Position numbers and translations under genes: made by a program. DNA of 20,914 bases from Temnopleurus reevesii (taxonomy: Eukaryota; Echinodermata; Echinoidea; Temnopleuroida; Temnopleuridae): NCBI GenBank assembly GCA_036244855.1, contig BQKZ01001027.1, positions 70,976 to 91,889 of the forward strand. The letters are read 5' to 3'. Below are positions 1-9,640 of the stretch, in pieces. Every line of letters starts with the position of its first letter. The first letter of the stretch is position 1. Under the pieces are notes generated by a model. The model worked only from the letters and a program-made list of their open reading frames with translations, made no database searches and had not been told where the DNA came from.

Positions 1-34
1 AGGGGTGCTTTGCCCCCCCCCCTCCCCTTTTTTT
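1..34. repeat. C-rich/T-rich homopolymer tract at window edge
   Basis: GGGG, a short spacer, a run of ten C, a T, four C, then seven T. The window begins inside this low-complexity tract. The far end (20882-20914) has a similar order of G-run, spacer and long C-run, so both edges may sit in members of one repeat family; that link is inference. Such tracts commonly break assemblies. Confidence 0.6.
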
Positions 35-111
35 ATGCCAGCATCGCTACGCCACTGGTCGCTTTCCTCAAATTGGTACTTTCCCCTTCTCGTGATCATC
101 CGTGTTGCATT

Positions 112-146
112 GGTCCCTAGTTCAAAGTACTTTGCGTGGAGGGACC
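112..146. repeat. Nested inverted repeat (potential cruciform)
   Basis: The outer arms GGTCCCT (112-118) and AGGGACC (140-146) are perfectly complementary. The spacer holds a second perfect 12-bp palindrome, CAAAGTACTTTG (123-134). No surrounding gene explains it. It could be the relic of a palindromic element or a chance structure. Confidence 0.6.
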
Positions 147-735
147 CTCTAGGTCTGTTCCCGTCCCCTGGAAAAGCGCTCCTGGATCTGTAGTTAACGA
201 GCAATTTAAAATGCCCTTGAGATTGGCTGTTCACGCCCGTGAAAGGCAGTGATCGTAAGGGATGGCCTGTTTTTACAATGTTTGATTGGTAAGAGGAAAT
301 GTTTGGCTTAGTGATTTTTCGGGCATGTGTTCAACTTAAATGCGCATAAGAGTATCAGAATAATTATGAATGGTCGATTTACAGATACTTTGTAATTTGT
401 CTATATTTTGTACATTCACCTTTTGAATTGTCCAAATACCTTGGCTCCGTGTACTTTTGTTGAGATTATAGAAAACTAAAGGGAAAAAAGGCGATTGTGG
501 CACAAAAAAAAACACGATTGTGCAATATAAACAGTTACTACAGCGTCTCTAGCAGTCTAGTAAAACGTGCACCAGATTTGTTTTTGACAATCTTTAAGTG
601 AAATAGGGCCATGGTAATACATTTCTTGTCATGTATTATTTAAGAAAAAATAAAGAAAAGTTGTGTAGATAATGAAAGTCATGATTACAGGAGTTATGAT
701 AGGTATCCAAGTTGCACCAGGGAGATTTGGTATGA
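147..735. other. No gene seen; AT-rich sequence
   Basis: I see no convincing ORF, RNA or repeat here. There are short A-runs (484-490 and 505-513) and short chance reading frames on the minus strand without splice or start context. Confidence 0.5.
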
Positions 736-739
736 GTGC

Positions 740-794
740 CACACGTGGGAGGATTATCGGGTGCCTTGTTTCAAATGAGGGGTGACCACGTGTG
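740..794. promoter_or_regulatory. Two inverted CACGTG E-boxes
   Basis: CACACGTGG at 740-748 and its exact reverse complement CCACGTGTG at 786-794 form a 9-bp inverted repeat, each centred on a CACGTG E-box, the class bound by bHLH-leucine zipper factors such as USF or MYC/MAX. Centre-to-centre spacing is about 45 bp. Function is inferred from motif only; no promoter is evident beside it. Confidence 0.3.
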
Positions 795-799
795 TAAGA

Positions 800-2780
800 G
801 CAATTCCTCATGCCCTGAACTTGAGGGCAGTGGAAATATGTACAAATGTCAACTGACTGTCAAATCGAGTGAATTAGCATGGACTCACAACGTTGCGCTC
901 ACATCCAACGTCTGCCCAGCGTCCGAGTAATGTGAAATGCGCTACGGTGAACGAAGATATGCCATACAGAAGGAATACAAAGGGGCGCAATTGACGTACG
1001 TACGCTCGTGTTAACGCCAGCTAAGTGTCTTCCATCTGTAGTCATTCGTTCACAGAGCGTCTTTCAAATTTCTTGAACGCTTGGCTGACGTTGGCTATCA
1101 GAACGCAAAGGTTTGAAATAACTTTTTGATGGACTAGTCGCCAAAAAAACTTGTAGTGGAAGAAGGAGCTCGGTGGATGTACTGGCGAAAGAAATGAGAT
1201 GGTGAAGATGATAGAGATTGTGCGAGGAAAAAAACTCTGATTTGTGCAACAGCTGCCTTACAGCTTGAGGCGAATTGCATTGCTCAACGGCGTGTGTTCC
1301 GAGTTAAGCCGCCGCTGTCGTATTATCTTCCAACTCCTCACTTTCAAAGGCATTTCTAATTTTTCCGTCCTTACCAAAACCTTAAAAGAAGATTGCACGT
1401 GCCTGCTTTTAGAAGATAACAAGTGAAATGTCGGGACACATTGGAATGGTTTGTTTGTGTGCAGCCTGACACCCTTCAAGGTATGCTTTAGGAAGATAAC
1501 TTGTCCGCTATCTGCACGCTAAATGATGTGTAACATGTCTTCATCTTATGCAGATGTGCTGATCTGTTCCGACCTATATGCTTTTCCTTTCCACAACGAA
1601 TTCCTGCTGGCGATCACTGGATTATGAAAATTGATAATTAGATCCATTTCTCGAGTCGAAAATAACTTTCTCAGGGTAGCGATTCCAGCTCCGCAGAGGG
1701 GCTCTCTTTGCAACCCTTCGCAAATAAAGATTCATGTACAGATCTGACAGATACTTTACTATACTGGTGTAGAATAATTCACATTGCGATTGACGAGCAC
1801 ACACTTCAAAAGATCAAAATAACATCATAAAACTTTCACCAAATGTACCTTTAAATGCATCTAAGTAAACAGGATTCGCCACCATTTGGTCCTATAAACA
1901 ACAAAGCTAGAATAAACACGACAAACAAGGACTGTTCTGGTAAATATTTGTCTGCTTTTTATAATTTTTGGCCAAAAAGGAGAACAGCAGACAGACCTTT
2001 ATCCGCGGGAGTATTTTATAGTATCACTTGTCACAAAATCTAGGTTAAATTCTAGGTATGGGAATTGTTTGTCGAACATATTTTTCGAACATCTTATCCT
2101 TTGTAAATAATATGTTTCCTTTCAGTGGAATTGTTTGTGAAATGTAAAAAAAGAAAAGATGGGTTTAAAGACTATATCGTGTTCTGTTTGAATCAAATAT
2201 AATTTATGATTGCGTCTCGTTATCTTCAGTAATCATGGTAATGACATTGTGACAGCAAATTTTCTTAGAATGGAGCTAAAATGTCTTTCATATCTGTAGC
2301 ACCTTTTAAAGAAGTCTTGTGGCATTTTAATGGATGGCTAAAGGACTATTTTCCTAAATTAATAATGTTGGATTGTGTATATTATTGCTTCGTGTGTGTC
2401 TAAAGTACGGTTTCATCATGACACATAGTTAATAATTGATTTGCCATTGTGGTTAATTAAGATACTTCTTACCAATTTGATAATTTCAGAGCTTCAAAAT
2501 CATAAAATAAAATGGTTCTATACCGGCCACGTTTGGCATTGCCCATCAAACGGGCAACTTCATCTTTAAAGCTGGGGATAAATGAACAAAAAATGACTCT
2601 GCATCAAATTAGAATAGCGTTTCAGGTTTCTAAGATAAAATTGCGGAGTAGATCTGCCCTTGATCTTGCGTTCCCGACATCCCGTTCACACAAGGGACTT
2701 GGGCCATCTCAAGTGTATCGTCAAAAAGATGTCAAGGTCGAGAGAAAACTAGGCTTCCACATTCACAAGGGACCAACAAG
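800..2780. other. No gene seen; scattered short ORFs only
   Basis: Short ORFs of about 60-75 codons occur on both strands, and one of 97 codons (2512-2805, plus) is very Lys/Arg-rich with no recognisable domain. None has paired splice sites or a start context that I trust. One further CACGTG E-box lies at 1396-1401. The base composition is ordinary for the window. Confidence 0.45.
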
Positions 2781-2787
2781 GAAATAT

Positions 2788-2853
2788 GGGTTGTGGGAGG
2801 GGTGAGGGCGGGAACGGGTATTAGGCTAGAAGCAAATAGGAGCGGGGTGGGGG
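2788..2853 (+). other. G-quadruplex-forming motif
   Basis: Five G-runs of at least three lie in 25 bases: GGG 2788-2790, GGG 2795-2797, GGGG 2799-2802, GGG 2806-2808 and GGG 2810-2812, with loops of 1-4 bases. This satisfies the usual G3+N1-7 pattern on the plus strand. A further G-rich stretch (GGGGTGGGGG, 2844-2853) follows. This is striking in otherwise AT-rich DNA. It may regulate transcription or simply be a G-rich repeat remnant. Confidence 0.6.
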
Positions 2854-2859
2854 CAGACC

Positions 2860-4130
2860 CTTAACTGGCAGCCAAAAAAACAAATTAATTATTGCACCTC
2901 AGAGTCAAAGTTGCTCGCGCGAATTGCTTTGTTACAAAAACATGATGTCAGCTTAAACTTGGTTTCGGTCGATAAAATTTCCTGATGGATATGCTATAAT
3001 CCGAGAAAGTGGATGGGATTATGTTTGGCATTTGAATACATCCATGGATACATTTGTAATTTTTATGCAGCTTCTTTGATTATGGGAAAGTTAACAACTA
3101 ACCATGCTGACGTTTTGATTATGTATCCCTTAAGTATGATAGCTATCGGTGAGAAGAGTATCAGGTTTCGTTGTAAATTTGATATATATTTCCTTCGTGT
3201 TTTACAGTCCCCGGTCCTAAATGTATCCATGTGATGAGTTTCATACCTCATGTACTTTCTGCACTCTTCAAATATCATGATTATAGCGCCAAAGGCGTCA
3301 ATAAAGGAAGAGTAATATAATAAATCATGGAGGATTTGTGACTTCCCCTCAAATGCCACCTATGAATTCAAACAGTCCTCTTCTAGGTCCATGTTCAAAT
3401 TGACATAGAATAATTACTGACAAAGGTAAAGGCACTTGTGCATTATTAAATACCACAACGAGTAACCCACTACCTTCCGCTTTTCATTCGATTTCAAAGT
3501 GTGACGTCCTATTTTCGCATTATTTACAGCGCCCATCACAATGAAATCCTACCAATTTCCCGTCCATTTCATATTCTTCCCATATTAGAAACCACCAAAC
3601 CATCACTCCCGCACTGTTGCACAAAATCGATATATATTTCATTAACCAATTACTGGTGGCTTAAACGCTGATTTGTTTACTCCTCATTAGACATAATTTA
3701 AGCACAGTCTCGGTTGTACCTATGCCAATTCACCATCTCTATAAATTCCCTTTCCTGTCCAGTAACTTGAGCAACTTATTGTTCGTTTCCTGTACTGCCA
3801 ACGAATCGCTACCGGTAATGTTTTAATTATTTCCACTTCTCAACATATGGTAAGACAATAGTTAAACCCATTCGTGGGAGTATTGCTGTATTGACATCAG
3901 GCGATTACCACTTGTTCAGCTTTCATGGCTACCTTTGGCTATTAACGTATCAGACTTTACCACGAAGAAGAACATGTCTCGCAGATGCAGCCTACAACAG
4001 TTAAAGCATCGTTTCATTTTACTAGCTGGCTGTATCTCCCCCTTTTTTCTTGATGAGTACAAACAGCCTCAGAATGTTTCAATTCCCCTAACTATCGTTT
4101 TTCATATCCGACAGCCGTCTCCGGTTAAGC
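2860..4130. other. No gene seen; AT-rich sequence
   Basis: A 98-codon frame on the minus strand (3063-3359) and an overlapping 73-codon frame on the plus strand are both open. Neither has recognisable motifs nor convincing splice sites, so I treat both as chance. The rest is AT-rich without clear repeats. Confidence 0.45.
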
Positions 4131-4144
4131 AGTAAAGATGCGTA

Positions 4145-4360
4145 TCACCATGCTTTCCTCCAAGTGTCAACACTGCTTTCGCCTTTGCAAATATCAAGAG
4201 GAGTGGATGATGATGCATTCATGAGGTTCGACCGCCCAGTAGCATCCTTTCCGACACATCCGCGGCAAGAGCACGGGGAACAGTCTTGCAAGACGTTCGT
4301 CAATATTCGTAGACGTCCTCTTCTGACATGCGGTCTGCAAATTAGAAGAACTGTTTCTTT
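4145..4360 (-). other. Region with higher GC and a good splice-acceptor-like site (minus)
   Basis: On the minus strand a pyrimidine-rich stretch with a TTCTAAT branch-like motif ends in TTTGCAG near 4335. All three frames after it read into plausible peptide before stopping. One frame ends in RMSEEDVYEY and a stop after about a dozen residues and is phase-compatible with the exon candidate at 5581-5357. Another runs about 65 residues with several Cys to a stop at 4145. I cannot decide between a real terminal exon and chance. Confidence 0.15.
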
Positions 4361-4379
4361 TTTGATGGTTTGGCACATC

Positions 4380-4430
4380 CATCAACCCGCCCCCATCGCT
4401 GCGGTCGGGATTCAAACATCGCACCGCGTC
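4380..4430 (-). repeat. tRNA-like (SINE?) fragment with B-box-like motif
   Basis: The minus strand contains GTTTGAATCCCG (4417-4406), close to the polymerase III B-box consensus GGTTCGANTCC. The surrounding sequence is GC-rich, unlike its neighbours. No A-box is visible where expected upstream, because the inverted-repeat element at 4431-4555 begins there. The element may have inserted into or next to a SINE; no matching half was found on its other side. Confidence 0.3.
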
Positions 4431-4555
4431 CAGGGGCCCCGTCACATAAAGATTGCCAATCAATCGCAAGATTGATATCAATCGCAAGTCTATGGGAAAT
4501 CGTGTATTAACATTTGCGATGAATTGCAAACTTGTTTTGTGTAACAGGCCCCCTG
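4431..4555. mobile_element. Short inverted-repeat element (MITE-like), copy 1
   Basis: Left end CAGGGGCCCCGTCACATAAA and right end GTAACAGGCCCCCTG are imperfect inverted repeats. Inside, the 12-mer ATCAATCGCAAG is repeated directly (4459-4470 and 4477-4488). It shares the end sequence (GGGCCCC-GT-ACATAAAG type) and the ATCGC/GCGAT-rich interior with the copies at 6794 and 9746. It is 125 bp with no coding capacity, as expected of a non-autonomous DNA transposon. No target-site duplication is clear here. Confidence 0.6.
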
Positions 4556-5248
4556 ATCTTAGAAGGAGATAGACTCAAGTTGGATCATGTTGCGGTGAGG
4601 TACAGGGGGATGTTTGGAGGAGGTGTGAGGCGGGGATGCCTTGAAGACCTTTCCTCGTTTCCCCTTGGAGGCATTAAAAGTACGAGTGACTAGGGAAACG
4701 GTAGGTTTGTAATAGTGGGAAGGATTTTTGGCGCGAAAACTCCCTTAGTCATGATGTAGTATACACGCTAATATGAAACATTTCTCGATGTTTGATTTTC
4801 TGCACTTTTGAACCCTGGGTAGATGCAAAAGCCATGCTGCCTGCATTAAGATGTGTATTGCCGATTTGCGACAGCCAGACACGCAATTTATAGTCTATAT
4901 CTGTATATTATGGATGCATGCAGTACACGATGGAATAGCTTGAAAGAGTATTCTGGTTGGGTATAAGCTTTACGTTTCCTGGGGACATTGAAGTTACCAA
5001 TGCAAAAATCATTGTGGAAAGTATTAACCAACTCTAGTTGAAAATTGTGAAAGCTGATTTTTTTTATTGTTTTATCTTGTTAATTTCTTGACAATGAATT
5101 CACATTTTCACTATTTAGAATAGATTTGTGTACAATCATGTTTTATGATAACAACTCCCTAATGTGCAAATTAATTAAGAAAGGTCTTGAATTTAGTGAA
5201 TTCGCTAAAAATGTATGTACACTGAAATATTACTTCATACCTTCGAAC
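4556..5248. other. No gene seen
   Basis: A G-rich stretch (about 4590-4640) is followed by AT-rich sequence. The last part would be intron or 3' flank if the minus-strand exon at 5357-5581 is real. An X-box-like near-match (GTCACCATGGTCAC) lies at 5249-5262, one base off the consensus. Confidence 0.4.
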
Positions 5249-5299
5249 GTCACCATGGTCACAAGTACTAGCACTCAATTTGCGGTTGGATCGTCTCTG

Positions 5300-5322
5300 T
5301 ACACATACATACACACATACAT
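5300..5322. repeat. (ACAT)/(AC) microsatellite
   Basis: Short imperfect run of ACAT and ACAC units just downstream (minus sense) of the candidate exon's donor site. Confidence 0.7.
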
Positions 5323-5356
5323 TTGTCACCACACGTTTTAATAAATATTTTCTTAC

Positions 5357-5581
5357 CTTTTACAAGATTTGATTTGGCGATTTTGTTTGACGGTCTGAAG
5401 TAGTCGACGAGAGGTTGAACAGTCTCCGTGCCATCGTAGTTATAGAAGACTCTTCTGTTACCATAGGAACAACATCTTATACATGGGAAGACGAACTGGT
5501 TACATGATCGAACACCTGAGCAGCAGTCAACTATGTTACACGTCCTGCTTAGAGTGTGATAGATGGATTTGAGCGAATTGC
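5357..5581 (-). CDS. Candidate internal exon, Cys-rich, unknown protein
   Basis: Function unrecognised. It lies within the longest open frame of the window (minus, 5648-5268). The upstream boundary is a strong acceptor: a pyrimidine run ending CTTATCACTTACAG, with the exon starting at 5581. The downstream boundary is a good donor, AAAG/GTAAGA, with the exon ending at 5357. The exon is 225 nt, a multiple of three, and both introns are phase 1, the class typical of shuffled extracellular domains. Its 75 codons carry seven Cys, two of them CC pairs, in the stretch CNIVDCCSGVRSC...PCIRCC. An aromatic, charged tail follows (GNRRVFYNYDGTETV). Such Cys density suggests a secreted or extracellular, disulfide-bonded module. 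I do not recognise the family; galaxin-like di-cysteine and ependymin-like proteins were considered, but the resemblance is too weak. A chance open frame remains possible. Confidence 0.35.
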
Positions 5582-6322
5582 CTGTAAGTGATAAGAAAAA
5601 AACAGTAATGGAAACCAAATATTTAATATCATTCAAAAGAATTATCATTCGACAAAATCATAGATAGAAAAGTGAATAGATATAAACCAAATGTGATATG
5701 GAGTAATCGAATGTCGTGCTTCTCTGCAAATTGAATTCGATATTCTGTTGTCATTTAACAAATATAATGCACATCGCAGTGAATTGATTCTACCTTTGAT
5801 TCTATCGTATAACATGTATAGGTAGGAAAGGTGCGTTGTGTTTTGAAAGATAGATTATGGTACATTATGAAAATCAGTATGATCCAAATGACTTTAAGAT
5901 ATGTGCTAACGGAACTAGTTCTTTGATAGAGTGTGAGGCAGAGTTTTAAAAAGTGTATTACGTAATGAATAGGTTGATATCTACTTTAGATGTAGTCATA
6001 GTATCTCCGTGACGTTTCGAGGTACTAAATATCTGATTTCAGTAACGCATGCCTAAAATTTATTGTAGACATTTGCTTCCAAACCCTTGATTGCAATACA
6101 ATATGTCTATATTTCTTTATCATTTAAAAGTGAACATTAATGGAACCGATTTACGTTTGAAAGAGATGAGATGCAGGTCAGAATATGAACCTTGTTCATC
6201 AGTTCATAGAGAGAATAGAATTAGAGAGGTAGAATAAGAGAAGAGGTTCAAGTGATGCTCAAATACAAATCAAGCCAAGATGTGGGAGCACTAGGCGGAT
6301 GTGTGAAAGTTTGAGGTACAGC
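5582..6322. other. No gene seen; possible intron
   Basis: AT-rich sequence with no sizeable ORF. It would be an intron if the minus-strand candidates on either side belong to one gene. A palindromic bZIP-type site ATTACGTAAT occurs at 5957-5966. Confidence 0.35.
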
Positions 6323-6537
6323 TCAATACCCATTCTGCCCTGCGCCATTAGCATCGGAAACTCTGTATGGTGAACCGCTAGTATACCCGCAAAGATTCTC
6401 TCCTCGATATAAATGGGCATCCTCAGACTTGTAATCAGTGTATTTGAATTTGACCCAAGTTTGACACCACAAGACATTGGAGTTATACCAAAACCCATGG
6501 AAATTGGAAATCTTACTTCCGACAGTCACTTTATAAA
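6323..6537 (-). CDS. Candidate last exon or partial exon, unknown protein
   Basis: Unrecognised. A minus-strand frame opens after an acceptor-like TTTACTCAG (exon start 6537, phase 1; the pyrimidine tract is weak) and runs about 71 codons to a TGA at 6323. The peptide is rich in Trp, Tyr, Phe, Asn and Gly, for example HGFWYNSNVLWCQTWVKFKY and later GENLCGYTSGSPYRVSDANG, which looks more protein-like than most frames here. An overlapping minus frame (6498-6259) is also open for 79 codons, so frame choice is uncertain. An internal donor-like GAAGTAAGAT near 6512 could end a tiny exon instead. The incoming phase matches that of the candidate at 5581-5357. Confidence 0.2.
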
Positions 6538-6793
6538 CTGAGTAAATTTTGCTTTGTATTGTCTGCTAGAAGATAATAGAAGGAAGATTTTAGAAGGAAA
6601 TAATCGATCATATAATCGATTGAAAATGAATTGGCATATCGTGATATTTCATCAATCAAGTTGATATTCAGGTTGTCTGGGAGAAAGGGGCCATATCTAT
6701 TGTATTTCAAAATCTTTTCATTTATCATTTCAGTAATTCGCAATATTCAGTAAGCACATAACTTCGTCTGAGTTTGAATATCGTTTCCATCAC

Positions 6794-6924
6794 CTGGGCC
6801 CCCGTAACATAAAGCTTTGCGATTAATCGCTATTTGATTTTGCGATCAATTGCAAACTTTAGTACATGATTTGTCATAAATCAGATTAGCAATTAATCGC
6901 TAACCTTTATGTTACGGGGCCCAG
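6794..6924. mobile_element. Short inverted-repeat element (MITE-like), copy 2 with target-site duplication
   Basis: The ends CTGGGCCCC and GGGGCCCAG are perfect inverted repeats, and similarity continues inward through GTAACATAAAG. The interior carries a perfect 12-bp palindrome GCGATTAATCGC (6819-6830), with related GCAATTAATCGC near the other end. Flanks are ATCAC on both sides (6789-6793 and 6925-6929), extendable to ATCACC if the element starts one base later. This supports insertion with a 5-6 bp target duplication. It is 131 bp, non-coding, and the best preserved copy. Confidence 0.75.
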
Positions 6925-6929
6925 ATCAC

Positions 6930-7180
6930 CTAAACCAATTCGTAATTTCAAACCATACCATAATAATCGCCAGTATGCCGAGAAATATGACTTTATACAC
7001 ATTTCATTAAGGAAATTGGTTAAAGTGAGACAGCCTTACTAAATCTGATAATTTTCAGCTGTCATATCACTTGATAATTTTCCAATATCATGCTGCTTTG
7101 TATGATTAACCACAGACACGTTGAGAAACGTTAACCCGCTGCGTCTGAAAATAGGTTAGGTCCGAATATAAAACCCATTG
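6930..7180. other. No gene seen
   Basis: Ordinary AT-rich sequence between the inverted-repeat element and the tandem repeat. Confidence 0.4.
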
Positions 7181-7238
7181 CATCCCGGGTAGGCCCGATT
7201 CACCCCGGGTAGGCCCGATAAACCCCGGGTAGGCGTGG
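7181..7238. repeat. GC-rich 20-bp tandem repeat, about three units
   Basis: Units start at 7181, 7201 and 7221 with the shared core CCCGGGTAGGC. The first two units differ at very few positions; the third diverges after the core. Each core contains the palindrome CCCGGG. The block is much more GC-rich than its surroundings. It sits directly upstream of a B-box-like motif at 7287. Confidence 0.85.
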
Positions 7239-7286
7239 TAATTTGGGACTGTATCGAGTGAGAACCTGTGGTGAAAATGAGGATAA

Positions 7287-7296
7287 GTTCGATTCC
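7287..7296 (+). promoter_or_regulatory. Polymerase III B-box-like motif (possible SINE relic)
   Basis: GTTCGATTCC matches the B-box core. A GGGTA...TGCCC pairing between the last tandem-repeat unit (7227) and 7302-7306 resembles a decayed acceptor stem. No acceptable T-stem or A-box can be drawn, so this is not a tRNA gene. Confidence 0.25.
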
Positions 7297-7309
7297 TGCG
7301 GTGCCCTTC

Positions 7310-8030
7310 TATTAAACCTTTGAGAATAAAATGACCAGCTATTGTCACCAGCAGGTCTTTTGGTTATAGTTTGAAATGTCAATGACGAATAGTATACTCA
7401 ACGTTGAATCGTGGTTGAATTGAACGCCAGACAACTAAGAAATAGCTGAAATAGAGGGTTATCAGTAACGTTGTCTTGTTGCACGAATATTCCCGATGAT
7501 GCAAGTTCAATTATCAAAATAATTCATTTTAAGAATGGATAAACTGCTTATTGTGTTACAATAGATTGATTACCATTTCCGATCAAGAATGATTACAGTA
7601 TTGTTTGTTAACTCAAATTTAAAGAAGGTTCTTTTAATGTTACGGTTGTTAGGGTGAGGGTGCATTTGGAAAGTACAATATGAGTGCAATTGGACAGATT
7701 TCAAAAGCGAGGCATCTCACTCGATTTCTCTCCTCATCCTAACCTAAAGAAAGACCTTTGAAAGAAGGACATTTCAACATGACGTCCTTGCTACGTTTTG
7801 AAACTTGAATTCTTGACTTTCAAGAATGCAGAAAAACAAAGAGGGTGGGATCTCACAAAAGACAATACCCCAAGGGCGTAGCTGAAAGTCAAGGTCGAGA
7901 GATGCTATGGTGAAGACGGAAATCAATCGAGACAAGATATTCGGCGATTGGGATTATATGATATCTAGCACGCGATATGTCAGCAGATTTTTTTCAGGAG
8001 GAATATTGTAAAAGAAAATGACGCATTATT
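7310..8030. other. No gene seen
   Basis: No sizeable ORF or clear repeat. Confidence 0.4.
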
Positions 8031-8031
8031 T

Positions 8032-8051
8032 CCAAAATGGCGGCCATTTTG
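8032..8051. promoter_or_regulatory. YY1-like palindrome
   Basis: CAAAATGG and CCATTTTG are perfect inverted arms around CGG. AAAATGGCGGC resembles the YY1 consensus (AANATGGCGGC). A palindromic CRE-type site ATGACGTCAT lies 270 bp further on (8322-8331). Function is inferred from motifs only. Confidence 0.3.
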
Positions 8052-8344
8052 CATTGACCTTGAATGTGAGAGAGTGTTCTTTGTCAACGTTTATTGAATA
8101 AGATGCAATCAGCCTTGACAACATTTGGACATAATTTCAGCCGATGCTCATCGTTCAAAAGACGAGTAAATCGGATGACTAATGAGAAAGTAATGAATGT
8201 TAAAATATTGAGCAACATTGGCAACGATGATGTGATAGGTGCACATCTAACCATTTTCGTTTTTATATCAGTGCTATGGTTTGTCATTTTTCCTCAAAAC
8301 TTTCACTACTATGTCTTCATCATGACGTCATCAAATTGGCAACA

Positions 8345-9545
8345 TGTCTAAAGAATCTCACTGGTTTGCCCACTTTTTAAAATCATTAAATATTCTTAAT
8401 TTTTTTTATTAGTGGTTCAATTTTCTTAAAACTTTTTGTGTTCTGCCCACCAAATTGTTTTCTTCTGTTTAAAACAATGTTTGGAGAAGATTTACTTTGT
8501 GGTGTAAGCTAACACCTACCATGCTAACAAAATGAAAAAGAAGAGATGGGAGTATACTAATGGGAAGATTGATAAAGTAAAAGAATAAGAGATATATTCC
8601 CTTCGCCAAATTAAAAGTTGGTGTTCGTGCACAAGCGAAGGAATCACATCATCACTCTGGCATCTACCGTTTTTTTAAAGCATTTTGTTTGCATGCATCT
8701 TCATCCCGTCCCACAATCCAAACGCGCCAAATATGCAAACTTTCTCTTCTTTTCTTCTTCCGAATATGTTTACCTATCTTGTCATCTTACATCATGCGTC
8801 ACCTACAATGCTGTCTTGCTCCCTGGGGCGATTGATACTTTTCTGCTCTCCTTTTGGAAATGGAGGGATTATCGAGTGAAGTTTTCATTTTTCTTTGCCA
8901 AGGCCAAGGCTGTCCAAGCGCACTTGGTACGCAACAGGTGAGGGGGCTCAAGATCTCAAGTTCGATGTGAATATTTTGTTATGTTTTAGGGGGCTACTGG
9001 GATTTTTGCTCTGATCAAAGAAAAATAAATAGATTGTCAGGAAAGGGATGATGGATGTGCGGAAACCCAGCATCTATAGAAAGGAGATGTTCTTGTAGTA
9101 TGGGAAAGATTATGAAATACGTCTTCTTTAAAGTCGGAAACTTTACAGTCCATTAACTTTACTAAAAACGTTTATCGGTATTTAAGCTAGAAATCCTTTA
9201 CATAACGATTGAACATGTTTTTATATAAATGTTTTTTATATATTTTATATATTTTTTGATACATTTTGATATAAATAAATTTTAAATAAACTCCAGAATT
9301 TTATGAACTTCAGCTAATGTGGTATTTTTGAGTAAATGTACATGTAGCTGTTATTTGTGACAATCGATTGGCAACATAAGTATTGATCCAAAATCTTCTC
9401 ATCAATAACCATTGAAACATTTTCATGAAGATGTAATCAAGTCATACCCATCCAACATTTATCATTGTGGGGAAAAAACATAGCATTGGTTTTACAATCT
9501 ATCTGTGATTGAATGAATGTCATATTCGCTCTAAATATAAGTTAT
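8345..9545. other. No gene seen; contains AT-rich block
   Basis: The 107-codon plus frame at 8618-8941 has no recognisable domain and no good start context. 9220-9275 is an almost pure A/T stretch with TATAT motifs. Confidence 0.4.
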
Positions 9546-9640
9546 GTTGCTATGGCAACTGTGTCATGACGAGCATCCACTATCTCTCCACAGAAGTTCA
9601 GAAGGATCACTTTCTCTGATATCTTTGTTACCATGACAAC
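9546..9640. promoter_or_regulatory. Two RFX X-box-like motifs
   Basis: GTTGCTATGGCAAC (9546-9559) and GTTACCATGACAAC (9627-9640) both fit the X-box pattern GTHNYYATRRNAAC recognised by RFX transcription factors, which drive ciliary genes in animals. They are spaced 67 bp apart. No start codon or gene is identified beside them. Confidence 0.4.

Noticed and set aside
2512..2805. 97-codon plus-strand ORF as a gene
   Set aside because: Lys/Arg/Ser-rich, no domain, runs into the G-rich tract and has no supporting signals.
3063..3359. 98-codon minus-strand ORF as a gene or exon
   Set aside because: No motif, no convincing flanking splice sites, and an overlapping open frame on the other strand.
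4164..4529. Overlapping 103- and 111-codon ORFs on opposite strands
   Set aside because: Both run through the inverted-repeat element and the tRNA-like fragment, so at least part is repeat-derived.
7220..7310. tRNA gene around the B-box at 7287
   Set aside because: No A-box of adequate quality and the T-stem does not pair.
8618..8941. 107-codon plus-strand ORF as a gene
   Set aside because: Starts at a non-ATG codon, has no domain, and an overlapping frame is also open.
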